Shown: piece after piece, positions 56,460 through 64,000 of the stretch
Numbering within the stretch: the first letter of the stretch is position 1
Layout: every line of letters begins with the position of its first letter
Assembly (NCBI GenBank): GCA_964564905.1
Contig: CAZMCI010000001.1
Location: forward strand, 14,599-78,598
Reading direction: 5' to 3'
From: B75-G9 sp964564905
GTDB taxonomy: Archaea; Hadarchaeota; Hadarchaeia; Hadarchaeales; Hadarchaeaceae
DNA: 64,000 bases
Made by a program: the position numbers and the translations under genes
Notes under the pieces: generated by a model
The model's database searches: none
Seen by the model: only the letters and a program-made list of their open reading frames with translations
Told to the model about the DNA's origin: nothing

Positions 56460-59351
56460 TCACTCTATGAAAATCGCTGGTCGAAGGGGCACGGCCAATC
56501 TTGCCCGGTTTTGGGGATCATACCGTTTTTGGTCATCCCCCCTGAAGACCTGGACGCTGCGGGCCCCCGTCTGTTTTCTAATGAAATCCGACGCCTCGCT
56601 CAATACTCGGAACTCATCAAATTCGATTTTAGAGATCAGCTCAAGTTCGTGTTCTGGGGTTCCCCGGAGTTCCCGGATCGCATGCTGCAGGTACTTTGAG
56701 ACGTCTGATTTCTTGAGCTCCGGTCCTAGCTTTTCTTCGAGCTCGCGGAGGAGTTTTCCAAAATCCACTTTTCCCGCACGCACGTGCTCGACGGCGGTCC
56801 TGTGAGCCTTCCACTTCCAGTCTTGGGCCAGATAAAGGCACACTCTCTCCGGGCGAGTTATCCTCATCACCTTCTGTATCTTCCCGATGTCCTGGATTAC
56901 CCGCTCGATGTAACTCTCGGCCAGCTCGGCGCCAGGATCGATGAGTTCCTTATCGACCTCCGGCCATGGGGCGACCGAGATGAACTCCTTTTTGTTCATC
57001 CGGCTCCAGAGCTCCTCGCAGATGTGGGGGGTAAATGGAGCCAGCAACCTTAACCAGACGTCCAACACGCGTTTCAACACGTGGGCACAGGTGCCAGAGT
57101 GAGAAGTTCTTTTCATGTACTTCCGCAGGTCCTGCATCACCCCGAAGAATGCGTGTTGCACAGCCTTGCGGGTCTCGAAGGAGTCCAAAGCGCGCGTCAC
57201 AGCTTCAGTGCGATGTTGCAATTGACTGAGCATCCATCGTTCCGGTTGCGCAAAACTCGGTTTCTCGGCATCGGGAAGGGCGATTATCTCCTCCGCGAGC
57301 GAGCAAAACCTCTCCAAATTCTTTTTCATCGCTGCCACTTCGCTCGCGCGCCAGTCGAGGTCCTGCCAGGGTTCCGCGACCGACATCAGGTAGAGACGCA
57401 CGGTGTCCGCCCCGTGTTCCCGGACGGCCTCGTTGATCGCGATGATGTTCCCCTTGGACGACGACATCTTCTGTCCCTCCAGCACCGCCATCCCAAAGCT
57501 GACTATCCCCCTCGGGCACCGGTCGGGGAAAAGCAACGCGTGATGGAATATATGGAAGGTGAGGTGGTTCGGGATCAGCTCGTTCGCCGACATCCGGTAG
57601 TCCATCGGATACCAGTATTCGAACTCTTGGCGCATCTGTTCAAGTTTCCCCGATTCGATTCCCGTGGAGCTGGAGATCTCGCTCGGGTCACCTTTTCCAT
57701 GAAATATGTAATCGAAGACCTCATCTGAGAGTTTCTCCGGAGCGATCGTCTTCAACAGGTGGGAAATCGTGTAATACGCCATGTAGATGGTTGAATCACT
57801 TAGAGACTCGATTATCCATTTTGGATCCCAAGGTGCTGGTGTTCCCAACCCGACACTGCGGGCACATGGCCACTCGTGAAGCCAGTCGATCGTGTGCTCA
57901 AACTGGGCGCGGGTCTCGGGAGGCACCAAATGCATGCGCCTCAGGCATTCTCGGGCCTTCGTCTTCCAGTCTTCGTCCGCGTAGTTGAGAAACCACTGGT
58001 CCTCAACCACCTTCACCATTACCTTTGTCCCACATCTACACGTGACCGGAATAGTGGAGAATTCGTACATCGTGGCCGCTTCTCCGTTTCTTATCATATC
58101 CTCACGCACGGCCAGTTTTGCCTGGGAGACCGGCATACCGCCGTATCTTTCAACCCATGGGCGTATCATCCCCTTTGCGAACTCGGTCCTGTAGACCTCC
58201 GCGGTGGCGTCCTCCAGTTTTGGATCGGACTGATGTTCTATTCCCATGCGGTTGACCACCTCTATGGCGGGGGACTCGCCCAATCCTTCCACTTCTATCA
58301 GTGAAATCGGTTTGAGTCCGATGATGGCTTCCCGCTTCACGCCGTATCGCACGGCCAGCTCTGGGCGCCGCTGCAGTTCAAGCAGGGCCACGTAATCATA
58401 TGGGGCATGGGAGGGAACGGAACCCACGACCCCGGTGGCGTTGTTTGGGTCCACGAAGCTGGCGGGGAGGATGGGCACGCGCTTGTGGGTGAGAGGGACC
58501 ACTACCTCCTTGCTGAAGTCTATGGATATGGGTTCCACCATCCCGATTTTATAACCCTGAAGACGCAGCTTTTCCACCGCCTGCTCGCTTACTATCCATT
58601 TCTCTCCGTCCACATCTGCAACGACGTACCTCGCATCCGGGTTCAGCCAGATGTTCGTCACGCCGAATACGGTTTCAGGTCGTAGGGTCGCAGCCGGTAA
58701 CACGTATCCATCCATCCTGTACTTCAATAATGTGAACTCGGAGATCTCCGCGCCCTCTCCCTCGAGGAGGTCGTGGTCCGTCACCGGGTTGCCGCATCCA
58801 GGACACCACTTGACCGGGTGTTTTCCTTTCACGATCAATCCGGCATTTTGCAGTTTGTGGTACTGCCAGGTGATAAACTTGCTGTAGTGCGGGTCTACGG
58901 TAGTGAATTCGCGGCGCCAGTCGATCGAGTATCCTAGCCATTCCATGCCTTTTCGGTAGCTCAGATCACTTTTTTTGGCGAAGTAATTGGCGAAATAGTG
59001 GGGGTCTTCAAATTTCCCCAATTCTTTCTCGGAAATGCCATATCTTTGGGTGAGAACTCGCACAAACTCCCGTTCTCTTCTTACGACACGTTTTGCCGCT
59101 CCTACAATGGGTGTACCTGTGAAATGATATGCCATCGGGAAGAGAACGTTAAATCCACGCATACGTTTGTAACGTGCGACGACATCTGGGACGGTGTAAG
59201 TACGTCCATGTCCTATATGCATGGGTCCAGAAACGTAAGGATATGCTACCGTGAGATAAAATTTGGGTCTTCCGTTTGGATTCGCTTCGAAGAGTTTTGC
59301 ATCACGCCACTTTTGCTGCCATTTTGCATCGATGTTTTGCAATCCTATCAT
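56460..59351 (-). CDS. leuS: Leucyl-tRNA synthetase
   Basis: A 963-residue class I synthetase of the archaeal/eukaryotic type. The HIGH motif is PMHIGHGRTYTV near residue 45, the editing domain is inserted after TGTPI...RREREF, and KMSKS appears as GQKMSSSKGNI. ATG at 59351 is one base after the alaS stop; the open frame up to 59375 lies in alaS. The two synthetases form the end of the rpl1-rpl10-rpl12-alaS-leuS run. Confidence 0.96.
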   Translation of the reverse strand: MIGLQNIDAKWQQKWRDAKLFEANPNGRPKFYLTVAYPYVSGPMHIGHGRTYTVPDVVARYKRMRGFNVLFPMAYHFTGTPIVGAAKRVVRREREFVRVLTQRYGISEKELGKFEDPHYFANYFAKKSDLSYRKGMEWLGYSIDWRREFTTVDPHYSKFITWQYHKLQNAGLIVKGKHPVKWCPGCGNPVTDHDLLEGEGAEISEFTLLKYRMDGYVLPAATLRPETVFGVTNIWLNPDARYVVADVDGEKWIVSEQAVEKLRLQGYKIGMVEPISIDFSKEVVVPLTHKRVPILPASFVDPNNATGVVGSVPSHAPYDYVALLELQRRPELAVRYGVKREAIIGLKPISLIEVEGLGESPAIEVVNRMGIEHQSDPKLEDATAEVYRTEFAKGMIRPWVERYGGMPVSQAKLAVREDMIRNGEAATMYEFSTIPVTCRCGTKVMVKVVEDQWFLNYADEDWKTKARECLRRMHLVPPETRAQFEHTIDWLHEWPCARSVGLGTPAPWDPKWIIESLSDSTIYMAYYTISHLLKTIAPEKLSDEVFDYIFHGKGDPSEISSSTGIESGKLEQMRQEFEYWYPMDYRMSANELIPNHLTFHIFHHALLFPDRCPRGIVSFGMAVLEGQKMSSSKGNIIAINEAVREHGADTVRLYLMSVAEPWQDLDWRASEVAAMKKNLERFCSLAEEIIALPDAEKPSFAQPERWMLSQLQHRTEAVTRALDSFETRKAVQHAFFGVMQDLRKYMKRTSHSGTCAHVLKRVLDVWLRLLAPFTPHICEELWSRMNKKEFISVAPWPEVDKELIDPGAELAESYIERVIQDIGKIQKVMRITRPERVCLYLAQDWKWKAHRTAVEHVRAGKVDFGKLLRELEEKLGPELKKSDVSKYLQHAIRELRGTPEHELELISKIEFDEFRVLSEASDFIRKQTGARSVQVFRGDDQKRYDPQNRARLAVPLRPAIFIE

Positions 59352-59352
59352 T

Positions 59353-62109
59353 TTACCCCTTAACCTGTTTTTCACATATCTCCAGCGCTCCCCGTAAAGC
59401 TACTCCGAGACGGTCTGTTCTTGGTCCGCCCCCTTGTCCCATAGAGCTTCTGCCTCCCCCGCCTCCTTCGAGCACTTTGGATGCTTCAGAGATCATCGAT
59501 CCGCAGTTTACTCCCATTTTCACAGCCCCCTCGCCGGCCATTGCCACAAGCCGTGCCGTTTCATCTCGCGATGCCAATATCACCACAAGCTTTTCATCTT
59601 CTTTTATGAGTGAGCTGGCCATCTTTATCATCTCATCAACGCTGGCGCCTTTGACCTCCTCGCATATCACTCTGATCTCCCCCACCGTCTTGGCCGCACT
59701 CCTGAGCTGCGGTAATTGGGATTCGGCAATCCGCTGACGCAGTCGTTTGACCTCCTTCTCGGCGGCCTTCCATTGTTCGAAAAGTTCTCTGGTTTTCGCT
59801 GCTGCTCTCTCCGGAGGAGCCCGCAGGATCTCAGCCGCTCTGGTGAGTTGCTCCTCTTGGGCCTGGATGAAATTCAGCGCTGCTAAACCTGTGGCGAACT
59901 CTATCCTCTCGATTCCGTCTTGAATTCTCTCTGTACGCAGGATCTTCAGGAGGCCTACTTCCCCTGTACGCTTGCAGTGGGTACCGGCACATGCTTGGGT
60001 GTTCCACCCCTTGATGTCCACCACCCGGACCCGCTTTCCGGGGACCACCCCTCCCTGGTACAGGTCGAACCCATATTTTCGCTCGGCTTGGTTTCTGTCC
60101 ATCCAGGTGGCTTTTACCTCTCGATCCTCCGTGATCACCTCATTGCTCAAACGCTCTATTTCTCGAAGTTCTTTCATACCAACTCGCCTGAAGTGTGATA
60201 TATCTAGGCGACTCCGGTCCACGCCTTTTTGGGCACCCTGCTGCCAAACGTGATCTCCTAATACTTTACGTGCTGCTCCAAGCAGGATGTGGGTTCCGGT
60301 GTGATGGGCCATTAGCGCTCGACGTCTTGACCAGTCGATCCTGCCCGCGACTTGGTCTCCCCTCTTCAGAGAGGGCGGCTTCACCCGATGGAGGATCACG
60401 TCTTCGACTTTGATGACATCCACCACTTCCACCTTGGCATTTCCGCTCTCCAGCGAGCCAGTATCTGCTGGTTGGCCGCCGCCCTCCGGGTAAAACATGG
60501 TTTGGTTGAGCACAACGTATTCACCAAAAACGTTCAGGACTCTAGCCCTGAATTCCACCGCGTACGGATTTTCGTAATAGAGTTGCTTGGTAGGCGGGAG
60601 ATTTCTGAGGTTCTCCGCAGAGACAGGAGGAACGGACGCTTCGACGCGTCTCGCCTGGCTATGGGACTCGGCAACCTTCATGTAAAAGTCGTCTGGCACA
60701 TCAACGTCCACACCGACTTCAGCGGCCATTTTCTTCACTATTTCCGGGGTTAATCCGTAGGTATCGTACAGCTCGACCAGTTTTCGCTGGGAAATGGACT
60801 CGCCCCTGGAATGTAACTCTTCAGCAATACGTTTGACGATCCTGCTGCCCCGGGATACGGCCTCTCCGTATTTTTTTTCTTCCGCCTCCGTCACCTCCAG
60901 CACGTAGTTCTTCCGACGCTCCAGCTCTGGAAACTGCTTTGTCAGGTGTTTCAACTCGAACGCCATCAGTTCAACCAGCGGCGTGTTTAGTTCCATCTTC
61001 CGCATTAGCTCCAACGTGCGCCTGAGCACACTTCTGGCCAGGTATCCCTCCCGGACGTTGCTGGGAGTTATTCCATCACCGAACATGAACGCCAGGCATC
61101 TCAGGTGGTCGGCGATGGCGTAAATACGCTCGAAGGGTGCCAGGATCTCGTTGAGTTCCTCAACGTCCAGTCCAGTCCTAGAAGCCACTTTTGACCTCAG
61201 CAATTTCAGGTCGCGACCGCTTTTTATGTCTATCATTCCGGCGAGTTTGGAGTTTTCGCGAAGTACCTCCATCGGGGGTTCACATATTCCAGAAAGCTTT
61301 CGGAGGTGTTCGATGACCGGACCGAAGACCGCTTCGTAGCTTGTGGCCGTTCCTTGGGAAAGCCAGACAAGACGTTCGATTCCATACCCTGTGTCCACCA
61401 CCTTCAGCGGCAGCGGCGAACGTTTTCCGTCCGTGCTTTCGTATTGCATGAAGACAAGTGTGGCGATCTCAAGTCCCCTGATGTTCACCTCGAAATCTTC
61501 CCCGGCGTTCCCTCCGCCTTCCCAAAAATCCTGGACATACGTTACCTCCGATGGGTTTATCCGCAGCTCCTCCGTCAAAAATTCGTGGCACAGCGCTACG
61601 GTTTCATCGTTCCAGTAAATCCGCCTACGAAGGGGGTTAAATGCGTGGTGACCGCCCATGAAAAACAGGGTGAAGTGCTTCCCCGACCTGCCAACGTTAT
61701 CTATATCGTTTAGACGTATGCTGGGCTGGCTGATGACAAGCGGATTTGCTGGAGGGGGGACCTGCCCGGTGGTAACCCATGGCTGAAAATCCGCTATGGA
61801 GGCGATGGTGAGAAATATGTCGTCCCTCCATCTCGCTACTACAGGGTATCTGTCGATGATCTTGTGCCCGTGTTTTGCGAAAAAGTTGAGGAAACTTTTT
61901 TCCATCTTCTCCAACGTGTATTTACGTTTGGTCGGAGGACTACCTATGAAGCCATACTCGTCGCACGGTGTGTCACCGCACGTTTTTCGTTCCGGATCCA
62001 CAGTCCAAAAGAGCCGTCCGCACTTCGCACATTTTTTTCTCTGAAATCCTTCGTGTTTGAAAAGCTTTACCCTGTAGATGTCCTTCAACTGGCTCGCCTC
62101 GCCAAGCAA
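59353..62109 (-). CDS. alaS: Alanyl-tRNA synthetase
   Basis: A 918-residue class II synthetase. The archaeal N-terminus has a zinc-type segment (CAKCGRLFWTVDPERKTCGDTPC), followed by the class II core (DDIFLTIASIADFQPWVTTGQ; FWEGGGNAGEDFEVNIRGLEIATLVFMQY). The editing domain has HHTGTHILLG and CAGTHCKRTGEVG, supplying the HxxxH and CxxxH metal ligands, and the glycine-rich C-Ala end GGGGGRSSMGQGGG is present. The start is TTG at 62109, or possibly TTG at 62088. It is 58 bases after rpl12. Confidence 0.96.
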   Translation of the reverse strand: MLGEASQLKDIYRVKLFKHEGFQRKKCAKCGRLFWTVDPERKTCGDTPCDEYGFIGSPPTKRKYTLEKMEKSFLNFFAKHGHKIIDRYPVVARWRDDIFLTIASIADFQPWVTTGQVPPPANPLVISQPSIRLNDIDNVGRSGKHFTLFFMGGHHAFNPLRRRIYWNDETVALCHEFLTEELRINPSEVTYVQDFWEGGGNAGEDFEVNIRGLEIATLVFMQYESTDGKRSPLPLKVVDTGYGIERLVWLSQGTATSYEAVFGPVIEHLRKLSGICEPPMEVLRENSKLAGMIDIKSGRDLKLLRSKVASRTGLDVEELNEILAPFERIYAIADHLRCLAFMFGDGITPSNVREGYLARSVLRRTLELMRKMELNTPLVELMAFELKHLTKQFPELERRKNYVLEVTEAEEKKYGEAVSRGSRIVKRIAEELHSRGESISQRKLVELYDTYGLTPEIVKKMAAEVGVDVDVPDDFYMKVAESHSQARRVEASVPPVSAENLRNLPPTKQLYYENPYAVEFRARVLNVFGEYVVLNQTMFYPEGGGQPADTGSLESGNAKVEVVDVIKVEDVILHRVKPPSLKRGDQVAGRIDWSRRRALMAHHTGTHILLGAARKVLGDHVWQQGAQKGVDRSRLDISHFRRVGMKELREIERLSNEVITEDREVKATWMDRNQAERKYGFDLYQGGVVPGKRVRVVDIKGWNTQACAGTHCKRTGEVGLLKILRTERIQDGIERIEFATGLAALNFIQAQEEQLTRAAEILRAPPERAAAKTRELFEQWKAAEKEVKRLRQRIAESQLPQLRSAAKTVGEIRVICEEVKGASVDEMIKMASSLIKEDEKLVVILASRDETARLVAMAGEGAVKMGVNCGSMISEASKVLEGGGGGRSSMGQGGGPRTDRLGVALRGALEICEKQVKG

Positions 62110-62167
62110 ATATTAGAACCGAAGTTAAAAGTCTTCTCTGGCGGGCATTTCCAGAGATGCAGGAAAT

Positions 62168-62467
62168 TCAACCGAACAGCGCGCCGAGCCCGGCCAGAGC
62201 CTCTTCTTCCTTCTTCTCCTCTTCTTTTTTCTCTTCCTTCTTTTCCTCTGGCTTTGCCGGAGCCGCCGCTGGAGCCGCCGCCGCGGTTGGCACGGCCGCA
62301 CTCTTGATAGCTTCATCGATGTTGACTCCTTCGAGCGCTGCCACCAATGCCTTGACCCTGGCCTCATCCACCTGTATCCCACCGGCTTTCAGCACGTTGA
62401 GTAGTCCCGATTCGTCCACTTTCTTTCCGGCCGAATGCAGCATCAGTGCGGCGTATACATATTCCAT
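62168..62467 (-). CDS. rpl12: Ribosomal stalk protein P1 (archaeal L12)
   Basis: A 99-residue acidic stalk protein: MEYVYAALMLHSAGKKVDESGLLNVLKAGGIQVDEARVKALVAALEGVNIDEAIKSA, an Ala/Pro hinge, a Lys/Glu-rich stretch and the C-terminal GLGALFG that recruits translation factors. It sits 42 bases after rpl10. Confidence 0.97.
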   Translation of the reverse strand: MEYVYAALMLHSAGKKVDESGLLNVLKAGGIQVDEARVKALVAALEGVNIDEAIKSAAVPTAAAAPAAAPAKPEEKKEEKKEEEKKEEEALAGLGALFG

Positions 62468-62509
62468 TTTTCCACACCTCCGATCATGATCGCTTGAGTC
62501 TCTAAACCC

Positions 62510-63484
62510 TTATTTCTCCCCCTCTTTAGGCTTTTCTTCTGGAGGTTTTTCCTCCGGCTTGGCCTCCTCGGGAGTGATTCCGAGGATTTCCATGAGCTCT
62601 TTGTCAAGCGAACGTTTATCTTTGGTACCCAGGGCTGCGGAGAGACCAAGCATTTCCGCGCTGGCCCTGGACAGCAACATCGGTATGATCTGTGTCGCCG
62701 GGATGCAGGCATTCAGGGCCAGATTTTGTGCAGCAGAGGTAGCTTTGGAGAGCATTATTCCCACGGTGGCGGAGGTGGGATAGTCCGTGTTTACCGCAAG
62801 GTTGAAGGCGCTTGTCCATGCGAGTTGGATGTGTTCAACTGCTTTTTGCTCATCGTATTCCAAAACTTCTCCCGCAAATATCATGCCAGCTTCGTAGGCC
62901 GCCCTGAGCTTTAACCCGAGTTCGAGCGGTAATATCCCGAACTTTGCTAAGACATCTGAGATCTCTTTGGTTATCACGTCTCCCTCTTTTAGGAGATGGC
63001 ACTCCTCCATGATGACGACCTTTCCCGCCTGTATTCTCGCCTTGATTCCAGCGCGTTGAAGTTCAGCAACGATCGGTCCAGGTGCAAACTCGGTTTCGCC
63101 CGCCGGGATCACGACATCCCTGACCGATTTGGAACCAGGTTTCGCTGGGGCGTTGATCCTGTTCTGCCGGAGGGCTTTGTTTAGCCTGAAGGGATTCATT
63201 CTAGAGAAGATCAACGCCGATTGTCCGTTGAGATATTTGACCATCTCTTCCAGTTTTTCCTTTCGCTTCGACACTTTTCGAAGCGCGAGTTCGATGAGCG
63301 TGTTTTTAGCAACGACGATTTCTGCTTCTCCTCTCAACTTCTGCCGGGTCTGCTGGAATTCTCTTGCCGGGAGGTTCGAGATGTCGAGCACGCCTACAAC
63401 TGGATAACGGTCAAAAAGTCCAGAGAGCTTGTTGACGACTTCCTGTTTCCAAGGCGCCACTTGTGTGGCCTTTGTGCCGCTCAT
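62510..63484 (-). CDS. rpl10: Ribosomal stalk protein P0 (uL10)
   Basis: A 324-residue archaeal P0, longer than bacterial L10. It has VAPWKQEVVNKLSGLFDRYPVVGVLDISNLPAREFQQTRQKLRGEAEIVVAKNTLIELAL, the inserted domain II (GPIVAELQRAGIKARIQAGKVVIMEE), and helical spines for P1 dimers. Its acidic tail (EEAKPEEKPPEEKPKEGEK) lacks the usual GLGxLF peptide. Confidence 0.96.
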   Translation of the reverse strand: MSGTKATQVAPWKQEVVNKLSGLFDRYPVVGVLDISNLPAREFQQTRQKLRGEAEIVVAKNTLIELALRKVSKRKEKLEEMVKYLNGQSALIFSRMNPFRLNKALRQNRINAPAKPGSKSVRDVVIPAGETEFAPGPIVAELQRAGIKARIQAGKVVIMEECHLLKEGDVITKEISDVLAKFGILPLELGLKLRAAYEAGMIFAGEVLEYDEQKAVEHIQLAWTSAFNLAVNTDYPTSATVGIMLSKATSAAQNLALNACIPATQIIPMLLSRASAEMLGLSAALGTKDKRSLDKELMEILGITPEEAKPEEKPPEEKPKEGEK

Positions 63485-63486
63485 TT

Positions 63487-64000
63487 CTACACCCTCACCT
63501 TAACCGGTTTTCCCATGGTGGTCTTAACCACGATCCTCTGGATGGCCCCCCCACGATCAGCCAGTCTATGTTCGATCGCTTCCAGAACTGCCCTCGCGTT
63601 CGCGGTAAGTTGCTCATCGTTCATGTTTTCCATTCCGATCTTTACGTGAATGACTGGCTGGTCCTTGGCGACCAAACGCAATGTTCGCTTCAGACGCTCG
63701 ATCATTGGGCCCGGGTTGACGGTTGGAGGAACCGGTTTTGGCATTTTACCCTTTGGCCCGAGGACCGGTCCGAGGGCCTTCCCTATTAACACCATTAAGT
63801 CTGCTTGAGCAATGCTAAAATCGAATTCCGCAGCCAGTTTTCTCGCACGCTTCCTGTCCTGACCGAGTTCCTCTACATCTCTTCGACCGAGCACCACATC
63901 TGCTCCGGAGTCCCGTGCCCGGCGTGCCAGCTCCCCCTCGGCGAATACCAAACTTTTTTTTGGTTTCCCGAACTGGCGTGGCACACCGCCATCCTCCGTA
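63487..64000 (-). CDS. rpl1: Ribosomal protein uL1, partial
   Basis: The last 171 residues of L1, cut by the right window edge; the frame runs on through TEDGGVPRQFGKPKKSLVF to base 64000. The RNA-binding landmarks LMVLIGKALGPVLGPKGKMPKPVPPTVNPG and the ending GGAIQRIVVKTTMGKPVKVRV are present. GTG at 63984 is an internal codon, not the start. In methanogens L1 represses its own operon; the leader where that would occur is outside the window. Confidence 0.96.
   Translation of the reverse strand, partial: TEDGGVPRQFGKPKKSLVFAEGELARRARDSGADVVLGRRDVEELGQDRKRARKLAAEFDFSIAQADLMVLIGKALGPVLGPKGKMPKPVPPTVNPGPMIERLKRTLRLVAKDQPVIHVKIGMENMNDEQLTANARAVLEAIEHRLADRGGAIQRIVVKTTMGKPVKVRV

Noticed and set aside
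56784..58304. Several long plus-strand open frames across leuS
   Set aside because: They are antisense to a clear leucyl-tRNA synthetase, have no recognisable domains and no ribosome-binding sites.

Overview
The window comes from an archaeon. It encodes sn-glycerol-1-phosphate dehydrogenase and a digeranylgeranylglyceryl phosphate synthase (ether lipids), the FttA termination nuclease, a hypusine-site aIF5A, a 20S proteasome beta subunit, SepF, Cbf5, Rpp29 and the archaeal set of ribosomal proteins (S4e, L14e, L19e, L32e, L34e, P1/P0). Gene families and gene order look euryarchaeal. Full-length synthetases and biosynthetic enzymes argue against a reduced DPANN genome. A class III (anaerobic) ribonucleotide reductase, ThyX and an ADP-forming acyl-CoA synthetase fit an anaerobe. 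I cannot place it to a named lineage from the sequence alone.

Layout. 1-5.9 kb: 3' part of a sugar operon (GT4 glycosyltransferase, glycogen debranching-type protein), aIF5A diverging from sepF-ZPR1, then fttA and psmB. 6-9.6 kb: ether-lipid genes egsA and the prenyltransferase, a thermonuclease, acylphosphatase and an unknown. 9.6-16.8 kb: an Lhr-type helicase, then an opposing three-gene operon for an SMC-like ATPase, a kleisin-like protein and a winged-helix 'kite' protein. 16.8-19.8 kb: an accessory island with a HEPN/nucleotidyltransferase pair, a small protein plus Fic-like pair, tRNA 3'-end fragments between them, and a complete IS.

19.9-38.7 kb is one long same-strand superoperon (S10/spc type) from a SPOUT methyltransferase and L3 to Cbf5, including SecY, a DUF106 insertase-like protein, adenylate and CMP kinases, and an unexpected exported glycosidase-like gene. 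A tRNA-Ser and a large exported beta-propeller gene separate it from the S13-S4-S11-rpoD cluster (40.4-42.8 kb). 42.9-46.6 kb: a PHP phosphoesterase, a three-gene HNH/AAA/HTH operon of unknown function behind a striking phased-repeat operator, and thyX. 47-52.8 kb: a MinD-like ATPase and deoxynucleotide genes (dcd, nrdD, nrdG) divergent from a winged-helix regulator. 53-56.5 kb: an RHH regulator, a small unknown and ADP-forming acyl-CoA synthetase subunits. 56.5-64 kb: the minus-strand run rpl1-rpl10-rpl12-alaS-leuS, with rpl1 cut by the window edge.

A repeat family sits in four divergent intergenic regions (before sepF, psmB, an unknown at 16.1 kb and minD), always in the same orientation to the downstream gene. 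Two copies carry a good TATA box, so it may be a mobile promoter. The best candidates for undescribed biology are the compact SMC/kleisin/kite operon, the tRNA-fragment-delimited toxin-like cassettes, and the HNH/AAA/HTH operon.
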